Positions 46,995 through 56,689 are shown, numbered from the stretch's first letter. The stretch: 64,000 bases of DNA from CALGKJ01 sp049322695 (GCA_049322695.1 JBMORW010000057.1:98170-162169); one strand, 5' to 3'. Notes: generated from the sequence alone by a model not told the origin. Numbers and translations: made by a program.

Positions 46995-49348
46995 AATAAA
47001 TCCCTCTCTTTCATAGCTTTCTTAACACTTATACTAAACTCTCTCTCATGTAAATCTGTTTTTACAACAATTTTTGTGCCTTTAAAGCCTTTTAAATCTA
47101 CGCTCCAAATATCATCCCCTTTACAACTGACTATATAATTGATACCACTTTCATCAATTACTATCGGTTTAACAGAAGGAGTAGGCTCAATCTTTACTCT
47201 AATTGTAGTATTATTGTTATCAATAAAATCATCTATTAATGTAAATTTACTTTGTTCCCTAATAATCTTTTGTTTGTTAGTAGAAACAATTAAGATTGGA
47301 ATTAATACCTCTTCTGGTGTTGCTCCACCATGAACTTCACGAATGGGTTTCCTATTTAATGAAGTATAATTAAGGCTTACTGCCCATTTGTGATACTCGG
47401 GATAATCGCTTTCGTACATTACATAATCTTCACAGTCCGAGAGAGTATGTCCATCATTCAAGCATAAGCAGCGACCTTCATGCTCTGAATCCTCAAAAGA
47501 ATATGCTTTATGTGACATTACCAAGTGTGGCATAATAGATAATCCATGATCAGCTACTATTGCAACTACTTCGTCTTTTTCTAAACCGATTTTATTCTCG
47601 ACTATTTCTCTTATTAGTTTAATCTCTTTTAGAAAGGAGATAGGGTAATCATAGGCTCCTGATTCGTGAGCATTCTTATCGAATTCTTTTATCCATGCAA
47701 CATATTCAAAATTCTTATTTGTTCTAGTAATAGTAGGTAGGTTCGCTCTTGCTATATATCTTTTTTGAACGAAAATATCAAACTCAGAAAGAACTGATTC
47801 AAACAAATTTACCCATTCCAACCCAAGTGCATCAACAACTATAACTTTATCTACCCTTTCTTTTTGTAAAACTGTTTTTAAGCTTTCCATTCCATAATAC
47901 CAGGAAAAGAAACTATCTGAGTCTTTATTCTTTGTTGCCAATCTATCTCTTAATCGGTCAGAGAGAGTATTTTTAATTTTAGATGTTTTATATTCTTCAA
48001 TATATTCGTTTACCCAACTTATCGTATCCTTATCCTTATTATCATAACTAGTACTAATTATATAACTATATAAATCAGGAAAAAGCTCTCTTACCTTCTG
48101 AATCTCTATTTCACCTGAACTATATGAGTTAAGAATGTAAGATCTCTCAAAATTCGTAATATCTGTAAGTACATTAATTCTCTCGTATCTTCTATCAATC
48201 ATTGTAATCTTTTGCTCTAATTCTTGTTCTAGTGTGAGTATCTTCTCAACAGAAAAGTATATTTGAACAGTTTTCAATAACTTATATCGGTCTTTATAAT
48301 ATGTCTCACTAATATTGCTTAATTCGAATACTTTAAACCAAAGTAGTTTTACAAGCTCTATATCATCATATCCTTGAATATCCATCATAACATCCCATAG
48401 GTATGATGAATTTGGTAGCCAAAAATTTTTGACATACGACTTTAATAGCCATCTTTTATATTTATCTTTATTATCGAACCAGTACATTAATAAATTGTGT
48501 AATGTTATCTCGGTAGCTGAAAAATTCTTTTTAATAATTTGTTCGAAAGATGTATTATATACTAAATTCCTATCTTCAAGTAATCTCTGCCAATACACTT
48601 TTTCATTATCTATGTATTCTAATGGAATCACAACACTCTTTGTTCTTTGGATTAATTCCTTAATATTTTCAATTTTATCAAAGATAAGAATATTATCAGG
48701 TATTGAATTCTTGTACCAATAGTTTAATGTTTCTGAAGAGCAAATTACTGTATTTCTATAAAAGTCATTACCCTTTTTCCAAAAATCCATCCACTCTCTA
48801 GTACTTGTTATTATGCATTCGTCAAACTCAGTATCTACCTCAACATCTGTTATGTAAAAGTTTAACAAGTCTTTTTCATTCTCTTCATATAAAGAAATAT
48901 ATGGCGTAATCTCGTGTATCCTGTGAAATCGTTCCTTAAATAGATTAAATACTACATCATAGAGACCAACAAAGGGGATATAAATTCTTCGATTAATACC
49001 ACTTTTGTTTTCTATTGAACTAAATAGAGTCTGGATAAAAGCTTCAAAGTTACTCTTTTTATAGAACCTCATAAGCTCTGATACACCAACGACAATACTA
49101 TCTTTTTTACTATCAAGTTTACTGATTATATTTGTTATTGTAATTGGATCAATCCATCCATCATCCTTGACCAAAGTTGAGCTTAGCTCTATTACATTGA
49201 CATCTGCTGCTTCAAAGAATTCAACCATAGTCTTATAAGACCCTAAATCATTAACAAAAATAAGTCTTATAGGATACCGTTGATAACTTCCCCCAAGGGA
49301 TTTATCATGCAATATTTTACTTTTGAGTTTTTCAATAAAGCTCTGCAT
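46991..49348 (-). CDS. pglZ: BREX phosphatase-domain protein PglZ (BrxZ)
   Basis: A 785-residue protein from ATG 49348 (a GTG at 49357 adds three residues; AGGA lies ten bases before the ATG). The C-terminal half has the alkaline-phosphatase-superfamily PglZ domain: metal-binding Asp in VIVVDALGLEW (about 506), the nucleophile region RANLPTITRTNK (about 535-545) and the late metal pair in VAIVADHGLSIMPH (about 600). The long N-terminal part is specific to BREX PglZ proteins. It follows brxC by 12 bases and overlaps the brxL start. Confidence 0.92.
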   Translation of the reverse strand: MQSFIEKLKSKILHDKSLGGSYQRYPIRLIFVNDLGSYKTMVEFFEAADVNVIELSSTLVKDDGWIDPITITNIISKLDSKKDSIVVGVSELMRFYKKSNFEAFIQTLFSSIENKSGINRRIYIPFVGLYDVVFNLFKERFHRIHEITPYISLYEENEKDLLNFYITDVEVDTEFDECIITSTREWMDFWKKGNDFYRNTVICSSETLNYWYKNSIPDNILIFDKIENIKELIQRTKSVVIPLEYIDNEKVYWQRLLEDRNLVYNTSFEQIIKKNFSATEITLHNLLMYWFDNKDKYKRWLLKSYVKNFWLPNSSYLWDVMMDIQGYDDIELVKLLWFKVFELSNISETYYKDRYKLLKTVQIYFSVEKILTLEQELEQKITMIDRRYERINVLTDITNFERSYILNSYSSGEIEIQKVRELFPDLYSYIISTSYDNKDKDTISWVNEYIEEYKTSKIKNTLSDRLRDRLATKNKDSDSFFSWYYGMESLKTVLQKERVDKVIVVDALGLEWVNLFESVLSEFDIFVQKRYIARANLPTITRTNKNFEYVAWIKEFDKNAHESGAYDYPISFLKEIKLIREIVENKIGLEKDEVVAIVADHGLSIMPHLVMSHKAYSFEDSEHEGRCLCLNDGHTLSDCEDYVMYESDYPEYHKWAVSLNYTSLNRKPIREVHGGATPEEVLIPILIVSTNKQKIIREQSKFTLIDDFIDNNNTTIRVKIEPTPSVKPIVIDESGINYIVSCKGDDIWSVDLKGFKGTKIVVKTDLHEREFSISVKKAMKERDLF

Positions 49349-49360
49349 ATTATTCACTTC

Positions 49361-52300
49361 CTATTCGAATAAACCGTCTATAGTATCTAGTAACTCAGTA
49401 TGCTCTTCTAGCAGTTTTACAAACTTTTCTTTTAGTGTTTCAACCGAACCATTATATCCTTTTACTTTATTAATGACCCTATTTTTCTTCTCTACACGAT
49501 CTGAATCTGATGCTGTATTACCTTCACCTGTTGTATATCCGTTACTTGGATCAAAGGCACTACCATTGCCACCATTATAGCCATTACCTCCATAGCCTCC
49601 GCTAGCACCATTGCCTGCATCATTCTGTTTTTTCTTCTCTGATTGCTGCTTAATCTTCCATAATACTACCTTATACTTTACATCGTCTTCTTTCCAGAAT
49701 GACAGTTCCTCTTGCATGCAAGTAGATAAATGATCAAAAATAGAGCCTATTTCCTCTTCTTGTATCTCAATATCTTCGATTGCTTTTAAATACTCATTGA
49801 AACTGTTTGAAGCGTTTTCCTTTTTTGTTATCTGCAAGATATCAATTATGTTGTTTTCAATAATGTCAAGTAGCTTGTTAATTTCAGTTTGTCCTATTTC
49901 CGTGTCCAGTGAAACGGTAAATTTGAATAATTCGTCCAATGCTTTCTGCAAATTATCACTTACTAGATCAGCGGAGTATTTTAGTGCCCATAATGGACAT
50001 TTATACTTTTCTACGAACTGCTCCCTAATTTTCCATTTAACATTATTCAACCCATCAGTACTATCTAGTTTAAAAATACTTTTAAGCTTCTCTAATAATT
50101 TCTTTTCCTCTTCCGTACTAAATCTTAGATTGAGTTTTTCTTTATCATCACCCGATTGCCAATAATCAAAGAGACTCAGTACTTTATCACGCATTAGATC
50201 TTTCTCAACGAGCTTACCAGTACTTTCCTCATAGACATTTCCTATAAAATCTCGAAGTGCATAACCTGTCAGAGCCATATTAACCATATTTGTATATAGC
50301 CCATACGGAGGACGATGTAAAAAAGCTAATTCAGTTCCCAAGTTAAAGGTTGTCTTACCTTTTTGCTTTTCTAACACTTCTTTAACTTTTGAATATACTT
50401 TATATGTAGGATGTTCAGTGTCTACATCATCTCTAAGCTTTAAATTATTAGTAATAATGAATTCACCTGAACTATTCTTCAAAATATTGCTTAAGGTTTT
50501 AAATTGACTACTTTTACTTAGCTTCTCAAGTAAATCATCTCTGGAATCAGCAAATGTAAAGTGTTCTACGGCTTTTTCTGATTTAGCAGTACTCCATACA
50601 GTTGTTACAGCAAGGCTACTCATGTTATCAAGACCATATCTAAAGATTTTTTTTGAAATATCTTCATTCAAATACTTGGCTATTACAGAGAATGCTTTTT
50701 TATAAGTTTGCCCATTAAAAATAACATCGACTTCACCAGATTTAATAGTGTTTATCCAATCGCTTATATATTGTTCTGATCTGTTTAAGTATAAGTTTGC
50801 CTCATTTTGAAGATTGAGTGTATTTGAAACATTGTAGTTTGCTATATTCTCTGCTAACCTTTCAAGACGCTTATTACCAAACTCCTCATTTATCAGCAAA
50901 AAAATACTATTACTAAATTCTTCTTCCTCAGCAAGCTTCTTTATAGCTTCTATGACAATACTTTTAGACTTTTCTTCTTTGCCAATTAAGTCATCCAACA
51001 CAGGAGTTTTTCCTCGTAGCAACAGCACAGCAATATGAATTGCATATGGTTTCTTAAAGCCGCTCTCAATTTTTTTCCTTAAACTTGATTCTATTTCTCC
51101 AGCCCAATAAAAATTAATTTCTGTTTCTCTTAATATCCCTTGCTTTATTTGATTACTCAGTTCCAGTTTCTTAGCACCAAAGTTATTCAATACAGATGTT
51201 ATGTCCTCATAACTCAAAAGTTCTTTACGCTTTTGCTCTTCTACCTTGTGAGATGGAAGAGCTGAAAAGGCAACTTCATATAATCCTTCAGGAGACCTGT
51301 GAACTATTTGATTATTATCAAAATACTCTAGAATAGCATTCACATTATTATAAATACCAGTACCTACAAAGGCTGATTTAATATTGTTTTCATGTGGTAT
51401 TACTAAATTTTTTTCTGGATTATTATTAGCCGTTATTGTGATCTTATAAAGTATATTCAATAATAAAGCAACTTTAAAAACAGCAATATATTCATTTCCT
51501 TTTTCATCTAAAATACTTTCGTGAATACCAAATTTATCGATTACTGCCGAAAACCTACCTGTTGTGTCTTTGTTGAAGTCTTCTAAGAAGAAATCCCAAA
51601 TATAATTAGCTGTCAATAATTCATTGTTTTCTATATCATTTTCTATATACTTGATAAAACCTAACTCCTTATCGTTAAGGAATTTGAATATACTTCTTTC
51701 TGTAGAACCAATATTCCTTGATACAAATGTAGCTAAGTAAGCAGTATACGGATGTATGGGGAATATATCTTTAATTTTTTCCTTTACCTCAACGCCTTCA
51801 ATAGAAGTAAGTTTGTTTATAATGTCACCAATTGAAGGGTTATTCTCAATAAATCTATTTTTTAACTCCAGCCATTTTTCAGGATCACTTTTCTTTAATG
51901 CACCAGAAATAATATGGTAAGTAGTTATAGGTTGCATTGAGTAATCTTCAATCTCAAATCTATCTTTCGCTTGGTTTTTTTCATCCTCTTTTAGTTCTTT
52001 ATAACTCTCAATAACATCTAGTTTTTTATGTGACACTATATAAAGATAGATACCTTTTTTGCTCAATTCCGCAATGTTCTGCAGTTGATTCAATATCACT
52101 TTCCGTTCCGAAGAATCTATCAGAGCTGTAGCTTCATCCCAGAAAATCATCAAACTATTTGCTTTATTTTTGCTTACTAATTCCTTGAGTACTTCTTCTA
52201 ACCAGTCAGTAATAGATTTATAAGCTACAAACATCTTCTTTTCCTTGAGTAGCTCATGCACTTTTTTTAACATTTCATGGTTACCTTGTTCCATATAAGG

Positions 52301-52870
52301 AATTAAATCTTGTGCTGAATTTAATTGCATAGAAAGCTCTTGATTACTTTTTATAACTCTTTTCCAGAAATCATCAAAGTCTGGATCGTTTAACATATCA
52401 ATTATCAGCTCAAAATCACTTTTTGTATTTAGTGAAATACCACTATCTTTTAAAGCTCTTTTGACCTGATTTTGCAGCACAAAGTCAAGGTCTTTATTAT
52501 CTGTGATATTATAAACACCTTTCAATAGTACCGGAAAAACCTTGTTATTCTTTCTAAAATTTAACACTTCTGCCTTAAGTTGATGATTTTTGTGATTGTT
52601 AAGATACTCTTCTACTTCACCGAAACTATCACTCAGTATATGTTTTATAACAGAAGTTGCATGGCTTTTACCAGTGCCATATGTTCCTTGTATCCAAATG
52701 GATTTTCGCTTTTTCACCTCTGGATTTACTAAGCAAGTAATTACAGACTTCAGCATCCCATCAAATTTGTTGTTTGGAATAAAACTCTTCCAATAGTCAC
52801 CCTCTTCCGAAACAATATCAAATACATCCTGAAAGTAACTATTTATTGAAATAATATCAGAATACTTCAT
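49361..52870 (-). CDS. brxC: BREX P-loop ATPase BrxC
   Basis: A 1169-residue ATPase starting at ATG 52870, seven or eight bases after GGGGG; the open frame upstream to 52912 overlaps this ribosome site. The first residues YSDIISINSYFQDVFDIVSE and Walker A IQGTYGTGKSHATS (about 60-73) are typical of BrxC/PglY, with a Walker B-like LMIFWDEATALI near 240. A Gly/Asn-rich low-complexity stretch (GNGASGGYGGNGYNGGNG) occurs near residue 1100, just before the C-terminal coiled-coil. BrxC is the large core component of all BREX types. Confidence 0.95.
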   Translation of the reverse strand: MKYSDIISINSYFQDVFDIVSEEGDYWKSFIPNNKFDGMLKSVITCLVNPEVKKRKSIWIQGTYGTGKSHATSVIKHILSDSFGEVEEYLNNHKNHQLKAEVLNFRKNNKVFPVLLKGVYNITDNKDLDFVLQNQVKRALKDSGISLNTKSDFELIIDMLNDPDFDDFWKRVIKSNQELSMQLNSAQDLIPYMEQGNHEMLKKVHELLKEKKMFVAYKSITDWLEEVLKELVSKNKANSLMIFWDEATALIDSSERKVILNQLQNIAELSKKGIYLYIVSHKKLDVIESYKELKEDEKNQAKDRFEIEDYSMQPITTYHIISGALKKSDPEKWLELKNRFIENNPSIGDIINKLTSIEGVEVKEKIKDIFPIHPYTAYLATFVSRNIGSTERSIFKFLNDKELGFIKYIENDIENNELLTANYIWDFFLEDFNKDTTGRFSAVIDKFGIHESILDEKGNEYIAVFKVALLLNILYKITITANNNPEKNLVIPHENNIKSAFVGTGIYNNVNAILEYFDNNQIVHRSPEGLYEVAFSALPSHKVEEQKRKELLSYEDITSVLNNFGAKKLELSNQIKQGILRETEINFYWAGEIESSLRKKIESGFKKPYAIHIAVLLLRGKTPVLDDLIGKEEKSKSIVIEAIKKLAEEEEFSNSIFLLINEEFGNKRLERLAENIANYNVSNTLNLQNEANLYLNRSEQYISDWINTIKSGEVDVIFNGQTYKKAFSVIAKYLNEDISKKIFRYGLDNMSSLAVTTVWSTAKSEKAVEHFTFADSRDDLLEKLSKSSQFKTLSNILKNSSGEFIITNNLKLRDDVDTEHPTYKVYSKVKEVLEKQKGKTTFNLGTELAFLHRPPYGLYTNMVNMALTGYALRDFIGNVYEESTGKLVEKDLMRDKVLSLFDYWQSGDDKEKLNLRFSTEEEKKLLEKLKSIFKLDSTDGLNNVKWKIREQFVEKYKCPLWALKYSADLVSDNLQKALDELFKFTVSLDTEIGQTEINKLLDIIENNIIDILQITKKENASNSFNEYLKAIEDIEIQEEEIGSIFDHLSTCMQEELSFWKEDDVKYKVVLWKIKQQSEKKKQNDAGNGASGGYGGNGYNGGNGSAFDPSNGYTTGEGNTASDSDRVEKKNRVINKVKGYNGSVETLKEKFVKLLEEHTELLDTIDGLFE

Positions 52871-52893
52871 CTTTACGCCCCCGTTATAATTTA

Positions 52894-53091
52894 TTAAAGA
52901 AATAATGAGCATCCTTGTTCTTTGAACTCTGCTATCTTATTAACAAGTTCACTTTCGCTTACTCCTAGCACCTTAGATAGACAGTCGATACATAATAACC
53001 GCTTAACTTGTCTACCTAGCATTTTTTTGTTTAATGCAACAATATCCTTGTCCAGTTTTCTACCACATAAACAGTTCTTATTCGTCTTCAA
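52894..53091 (-). CDS. 65-residue CxC/CxxC protein inside the BREX operon
   Basis: A small protein starting at TTG 53091 with AGAGGTG six bases upstream. It carries paired cysteines NCLCG (Cys7, Cys9) and LLCIDCL (Cys34, Cys37), a likely zinc or Fe-S site, followed by helices (SELVNKIAEFKEQGCSLFL). It begins 16 bases after the brxP stop and ends 23 bases before brxC, so it is a true operon member. I know of no named BREX subunit like it. It could be a zinc-ribbon adaptor or metal carrier for BrxP. Confidence 0.75.
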   Translation of the reverse strand: MKTNKNCLCGRKLDKDIVALNKKMLGRQVKRLLCIDCLSKVLGVSESELVNKIAEFKEQGCSLFL

Positions 53092-53107
53092 AAAATCACC
53101 TCTATCA

Positions 53108-55474
53108 TTAACTGTTCATTAGTAAATCAATCACCTTTAAACAACTTAAATCATCCCTCAAATGGATATTATCTAATCCTGCAACTAAATCTGCTCTAAC
53201 GATATCATATTGGTTCTCTTGTAAGGATCTTAAACAATTTTCAAAGGAAGTTCTAGTAATACCGAATAGTTCATAGGGACCAATTTCGTTTCCAGAATAA
53301 AATTCTGATACCGTCCATTCATATCTATTGTTTACTTTTGCAACCTTGTACAAGAAGTAAGCTATAGTAATTTCTCTCGGTATATCAAGCCCTATCTTCA
53401 TAATACTTTTTGTAACTTTTCCTTTCTTTTCAAGAATACCTAATTTCATTTGTTTTCCGAAAGGCGTTTCACCAAACATATTGATAATTGCAGATAAGGG
53501 GTTATTAAGTGTTGTGTCATTTAAGTTCTCAAAGCTGTTCTTAAGCAATGCAAGCAACTCTAAATTTCGCATGTATTTAACACTAAATTCTATGTTCTTT
53601 ACATACCAGTTAATAATTGTTGAATTAAAGTATAGATTAATCCACATTATTTCCCATACAATTAAAGCATCTTTAAAAAATATAGGTCTCAGTACTTTAG
53701 CAAGCTCTGAAGGTAATTTCGCTTTTGATTCTAATAACTCTGCTTCTCTGAGCCAATTTATCATCGCAGGAACTTGTTTTGTTCCTAAACCATTATTAAT
53801 TATCCAGTTATCCATTTCTACAAAGAACGTCTTTATCCACTCTTCGCGTATACCGAATGTTGAATACTTATCAATACTTGATGTTTTCAAGTTCAATTTT
53901 ATCTCTCCCTCCGATACATTTCTTTTATCAGCAAGCAAGCAACCTTTACCAACAAAGTGTAAGCAGTTCTTGCACTTTTTACACATATCCCTGTCAATAT
54001 CTAATTCTGGAATGATTCTAAGAGCCCCTGTCGGACACTCAATTTCACAAACACCACAACTTACACAGTAAGCTGCCTTATTTAGAATTCTGATGATTCT
54101 ACCGATGTATATTGGCTTTTTGCTTGTATTAAGTGTTTTAAACAATGTTTTACCATTCTCAAGATGTTTAATTTCGAAATTGAATTTCTCGCCTTCGTGG
54201 TATACTTCACCTACTATTTTATCTTCATTGGGTTTTGCTACAACGCTTCCCAACGTTCGAAGCCATTTTAATACATCTTGTTTGGGGTTAGTAATCACAG
54301 CTTCTAGGTCTGGTTCCTTCGTAATAATGTCCAAACGTGAATTATCTACATCAAGTCCTTTACCTCCAGATTTCTTTTTCCAATTCCCTGTCTTGATATA
54401 GTCATTGACTTTTTCCTGTGTTTTTACCCCAATATTTCTTGCTAATTCTTCAATTACACTGACAAACTTTGATGTCAGCTCTGGATACTTCCTACTAATA
54501 ATGAATTCAGACCAATCTGAGGCAAATGGACATATGCTGCATCCAACTCTATTCAATCCATACCTATATCCTTTGTTTATCTCAATATTCCGATAAAGCA
54601 TATATAAATATACTTCGGATAAATTCCAATCTAAAATTATTCTGGAATTTGTTATATTGACATGCTTTACACCAACCCCGATTCTATTATACGATTCTCT
54701 TTTACTGCTTTCACTTGCTCTAACGCCTTCAAAAACTAATAACTTTGGTTGTTTTATTCCACCTAGTTCTCTTTTCATTGTTCTCCCGAAGAGAGATGTT
54801 TTTAATACGGAGCAACACCATCTATGAATTCTACTCGGTGGCCCAAATACTTTCCATAATTCAATTGCAGATGTTTCGTTCTCTGCAACTATAAAATCCA
54901 GATCGGGGTATTTCTCTTTATATAGCTTCCTTGTATAATCCACAGTATGATATGTATCAGGGATTTCCATATCTGTATCAGTAAAAACAACTACATACTC
55001 TTTCGGTGGAATGACTCTTCCAACAATATCTAATACGACTTGCGAATCTTTACCTCCACTAAAAGCTACAACAAAACGATCAATCCGTTCTCTATTCTTT
55101 TCGTATGTTTGTTGAACAAAATCCATTGCTTCGTTTTCTAAAACGAATAATGCTTCTGAATTTCTTTGCAACATCAGTGGAACATTTATCGGCTCAATAG
55201 TTAGCCACTGTTCATGATAAATGATTTCCGGCTCATTGTATATATTTCCGCCACGTGCCTCTGCAACTAATTTGCCTTTATAAAAATATCTTCGTTCAAT
55301 CGCCCACAAAAGTGGTTGATTTGTTTCTTCGAATTTCCACCGTTCACGGTTTACTCCAAGTAAACACAATTCTTCGTAATAGACGGGTCTTGGTGCTACA
55401 ATTTGCATAGATTCATCAACTTGATCTGTTAACAATATCCCATTTATATCTGTATCCCATTTTACTTTATACAT
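53108..55474 (-). CDS. brxP: BREX type 4 PAPS-reductase-domain protein BrxP
   Basis: A 788-residue redox enzyme. A PP-loop VVAFSGGKDS (residues 135-144) begins a PAPS-reductase-like domain with IHRWCCSVLKT (Cys220-221) and GCSICPFASDW (Cys312, Cys315). A ferredoxin domain follows with CVSCGVCEIEC (470-480) and CKKCKNC plus Cys512, fit for two 4Fe-4S clusters. The remaining ~270 residues are unassigned. The build resembles DndC of DNA phosphorothioation systems, and no DNA methyltransferase is present in this operon. Activation and transfer of sulfur to DNA is an inference. ATG follows GGAGG. Confidence 0.9.
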   Translation of the reverse strand: MYKVKWDTDINGILLTDQVDESMQIVAPRPVYYEELCLLGVNRERWKFEETNQPLLWAIERRYFYKGKLVAEARGGNIYNEPEIIYHEQWLTIEPINVPLMLQRNSEALFVLENEAMDFVQQTYEKNRERIDRFVVAFSGGKDSQVVLDIVGRVIPPKEYVVVFTDTDMEIPDTYHTVDYTRKLYKEKYPDLDFIVAENETSAIELWKVFGPPSRIHRWCCSVLKTSLFGRTMKRELGGIKQPKLLVFEGVRASESSKRESYNRIGVGVKHVNITNSRIILDWNLSEVYLYMLYRNIEINKGYRYGLNRVGCSICPFASDWSEFIISRKYPELTSKFVSVIEELARNIGVKTQEKVNDYIKTGNWKKKSGGKGLDVDNSRLDIITKEPDLEAVITNPKQDVLKWLRTLGSVVAKPNEDKIVGEVYHEGEKFNFEIKHLENGKTLFKTLNTSKKPIYIGRIIRILNKAAYCVSCGVCEIECPTGALRIIPELDIDRDMCKKCKNCLHFVGKGCLLADKRNVSEGEIKLNLKTSSIDKYSTFGIREEWIKTFFVEMDNWIINNGLGTKQVPAMINWLREAELLESKAKLPSELAKVLRPIFFKDALIVWEIMWINLYFNSTIINWYVKNIEFSVKYMRNLELLALLKNSFENLNDTTLNNPLSAIINMFGETPFGKQMKLGILEKKGKVTKSIMKIGLDIPREITIAYFLYKVAKVNNRYEWTVSEFYSGNEIGPYELFGITRTSFENCLRSLQENQYDIVRADLVAGLDNIHLRDDLSCLKVIDLLMNS

Positions 55475-55517
55475 AAATCCTCCACATGCAAATAAAAATA
55501 TATGCTTAAAAAACTAT

Positions 55518-55898
55518 CTATTTATCAATTCCTATCATTACATCAATCGCTGCTCTAATTGCATCTGACTTATCTATAATTTTATTAGCTCTGCAATAGT
55601 CATTTAATGCTTTGTATTGATTTTCATTTAACCTTACTGTAATACGATGCCCTTTAGTCCCTTTCTTCGATGGTCTCCCTCTTCTTTTCTTTATTTGATA
55701 TGTTCGCTCTTCGATCTGAAATTTAACATCGATATATCCATGCTTACAATAAAAATCTATATCACTATTTGTTAAGGCTACCCATGTCTGCTCTGCGTGT
55801 TTGCTGTCATAATCCATAGTTAAATTATCGTCAGATAGGTTATCAATGAACATTTCCATAAAATCATCAATATTACTACATCGCTTCTCTATTTTCAT
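55518..55898 (-). CDS. Ribbon-helix-helix regulator with AT-hook-like motif
   Basis: A 126-residue protein that opens the BREX operon, 43 bases before brxP. The C-terminal part (about 85-126) is a ribbon-helix-helix pattern (RITVRLNENQYKALNDYCR, then KSDAIRAAIDVMI). It is preceded by a basic RRGRPSKKGTKGHR stretch with a GRP core like an AT-hook. The N-terminus is acidic. RHH proteins bind operator repeats as dimers, and a pair of TGTCTGA repeats surrounds the -10 box just upstream, so it probably controls its own operon. Confidence 0.82.
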   Translation of the reverse strand: MKIEKRCSNIDDFMEMFIDNLSDDNLTMDYDSKHAEQTWVALTNSDIDFYCKHGYIDVKFQIEERTYQIKKRRGRPSKKGTKGHRITVRLNENQYKALNDYCRANKIIDKSDAIRAAIDVMIGIDK

Positions 55899-55921
55899 TC
55901 AACAACGCTCCTTAAATTTTG

Positions 55922-55963
55922 TCAGACAATATTATTATATCAGACACCTTCGTCGTTCAGCAA
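55922..55963 (-). promoter_or_regulatory. BREX operon promoter with repeat operator
   Basis: On the minus strand TTGCTG (55963-55958) and a perfect TATAAT (55939-55934) are 18 bases apart. Two copies of TGTCTGA (55946-55940 and 55928-55922) flank the -10 box with an 18-base period, nearly two helical turns. This fits binding of the adjacent RHH regulator. Confidence 0.65.
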
Positions 55964-56149
55964 ACAAAAAATACCAATAAGCGACTTTGATGGCACATGA
56001 TATTAAATCTCATCGAAATTCAATTCTTCTATTGTATTTGCTCATCCAAACCAATTTATGATATGGTTTAATTACGAGCATGGTGATCTACTACTAGAAA
56101 CTTGCTTTACAGAGTATAAGAAACTTTGTATTGGGGAGTTGTTTGAAAT

Positions 56150-56689
56150 ATGGAAATACATCAAATAAGAGACTTGATAATGAAATTTAACGTAAGAGAG
56201 GGATTATCTTGTGAGTTTTGTACTGTTGTACTCGAGTTCCCCGCTATTGCAGATTATAGCAATGTATTATTAATGAATTAGCCAAGGGGGGAAAAAAAAT
56301 CGATGGATAGGCAATATCTATAAAGATATTATTAATAAAGGAATAATTGCAATAGGCGAATTTGAAAAAAAGCAAATAGACTATCACGGTAAAGGTGTCT
56401 ATGTTATTGCAAACAAACTTGGTGAAGTAATATATATTGGTGAAAGAAACCAAAAGGGTAGTGATGTTTTATCAGGCTATTTGATCATTTAGTACCGCCT
56501 CGTTGTGACAAATATCCAAATGGACAACCCTCCAACAATACTTCAATGATATGGGAAAGCATCCTTGAAAAGGAAGATAAACTAAACATCGTGATCTGTT
56601 ACAATACTGCCTATGATCCCCGAATATTAGAAAAGTATCAATTAGAAGAGTATATCTCAAAAATGACAAGCTTCCAATTTATAACCTAG
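56150..56689 (+). pseudogene. Broken GIY-YIG-like nuclease gene
   Basis: Joining three frames gives a ~178-residue protein: MEIHQIRDLIMKFNV onward to a stop at codon 44 (56279), then KNRWIGNIYKDIINKGII and the GVYVIANKLGEVIYIGERN segment, whose GVY and YIG pair is the GIY-YIG hallmark. After a second shift near 56480 come LFDHLVPPRCDKYPNG and IVICYNTAYDPRILEKY. The first shift is near a G6-A8 tract, a slippage-prone site. The gene lies upstream of, and divergent from, the BREX operon and could once have been part of the same defence island. Confidence 0.7.
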
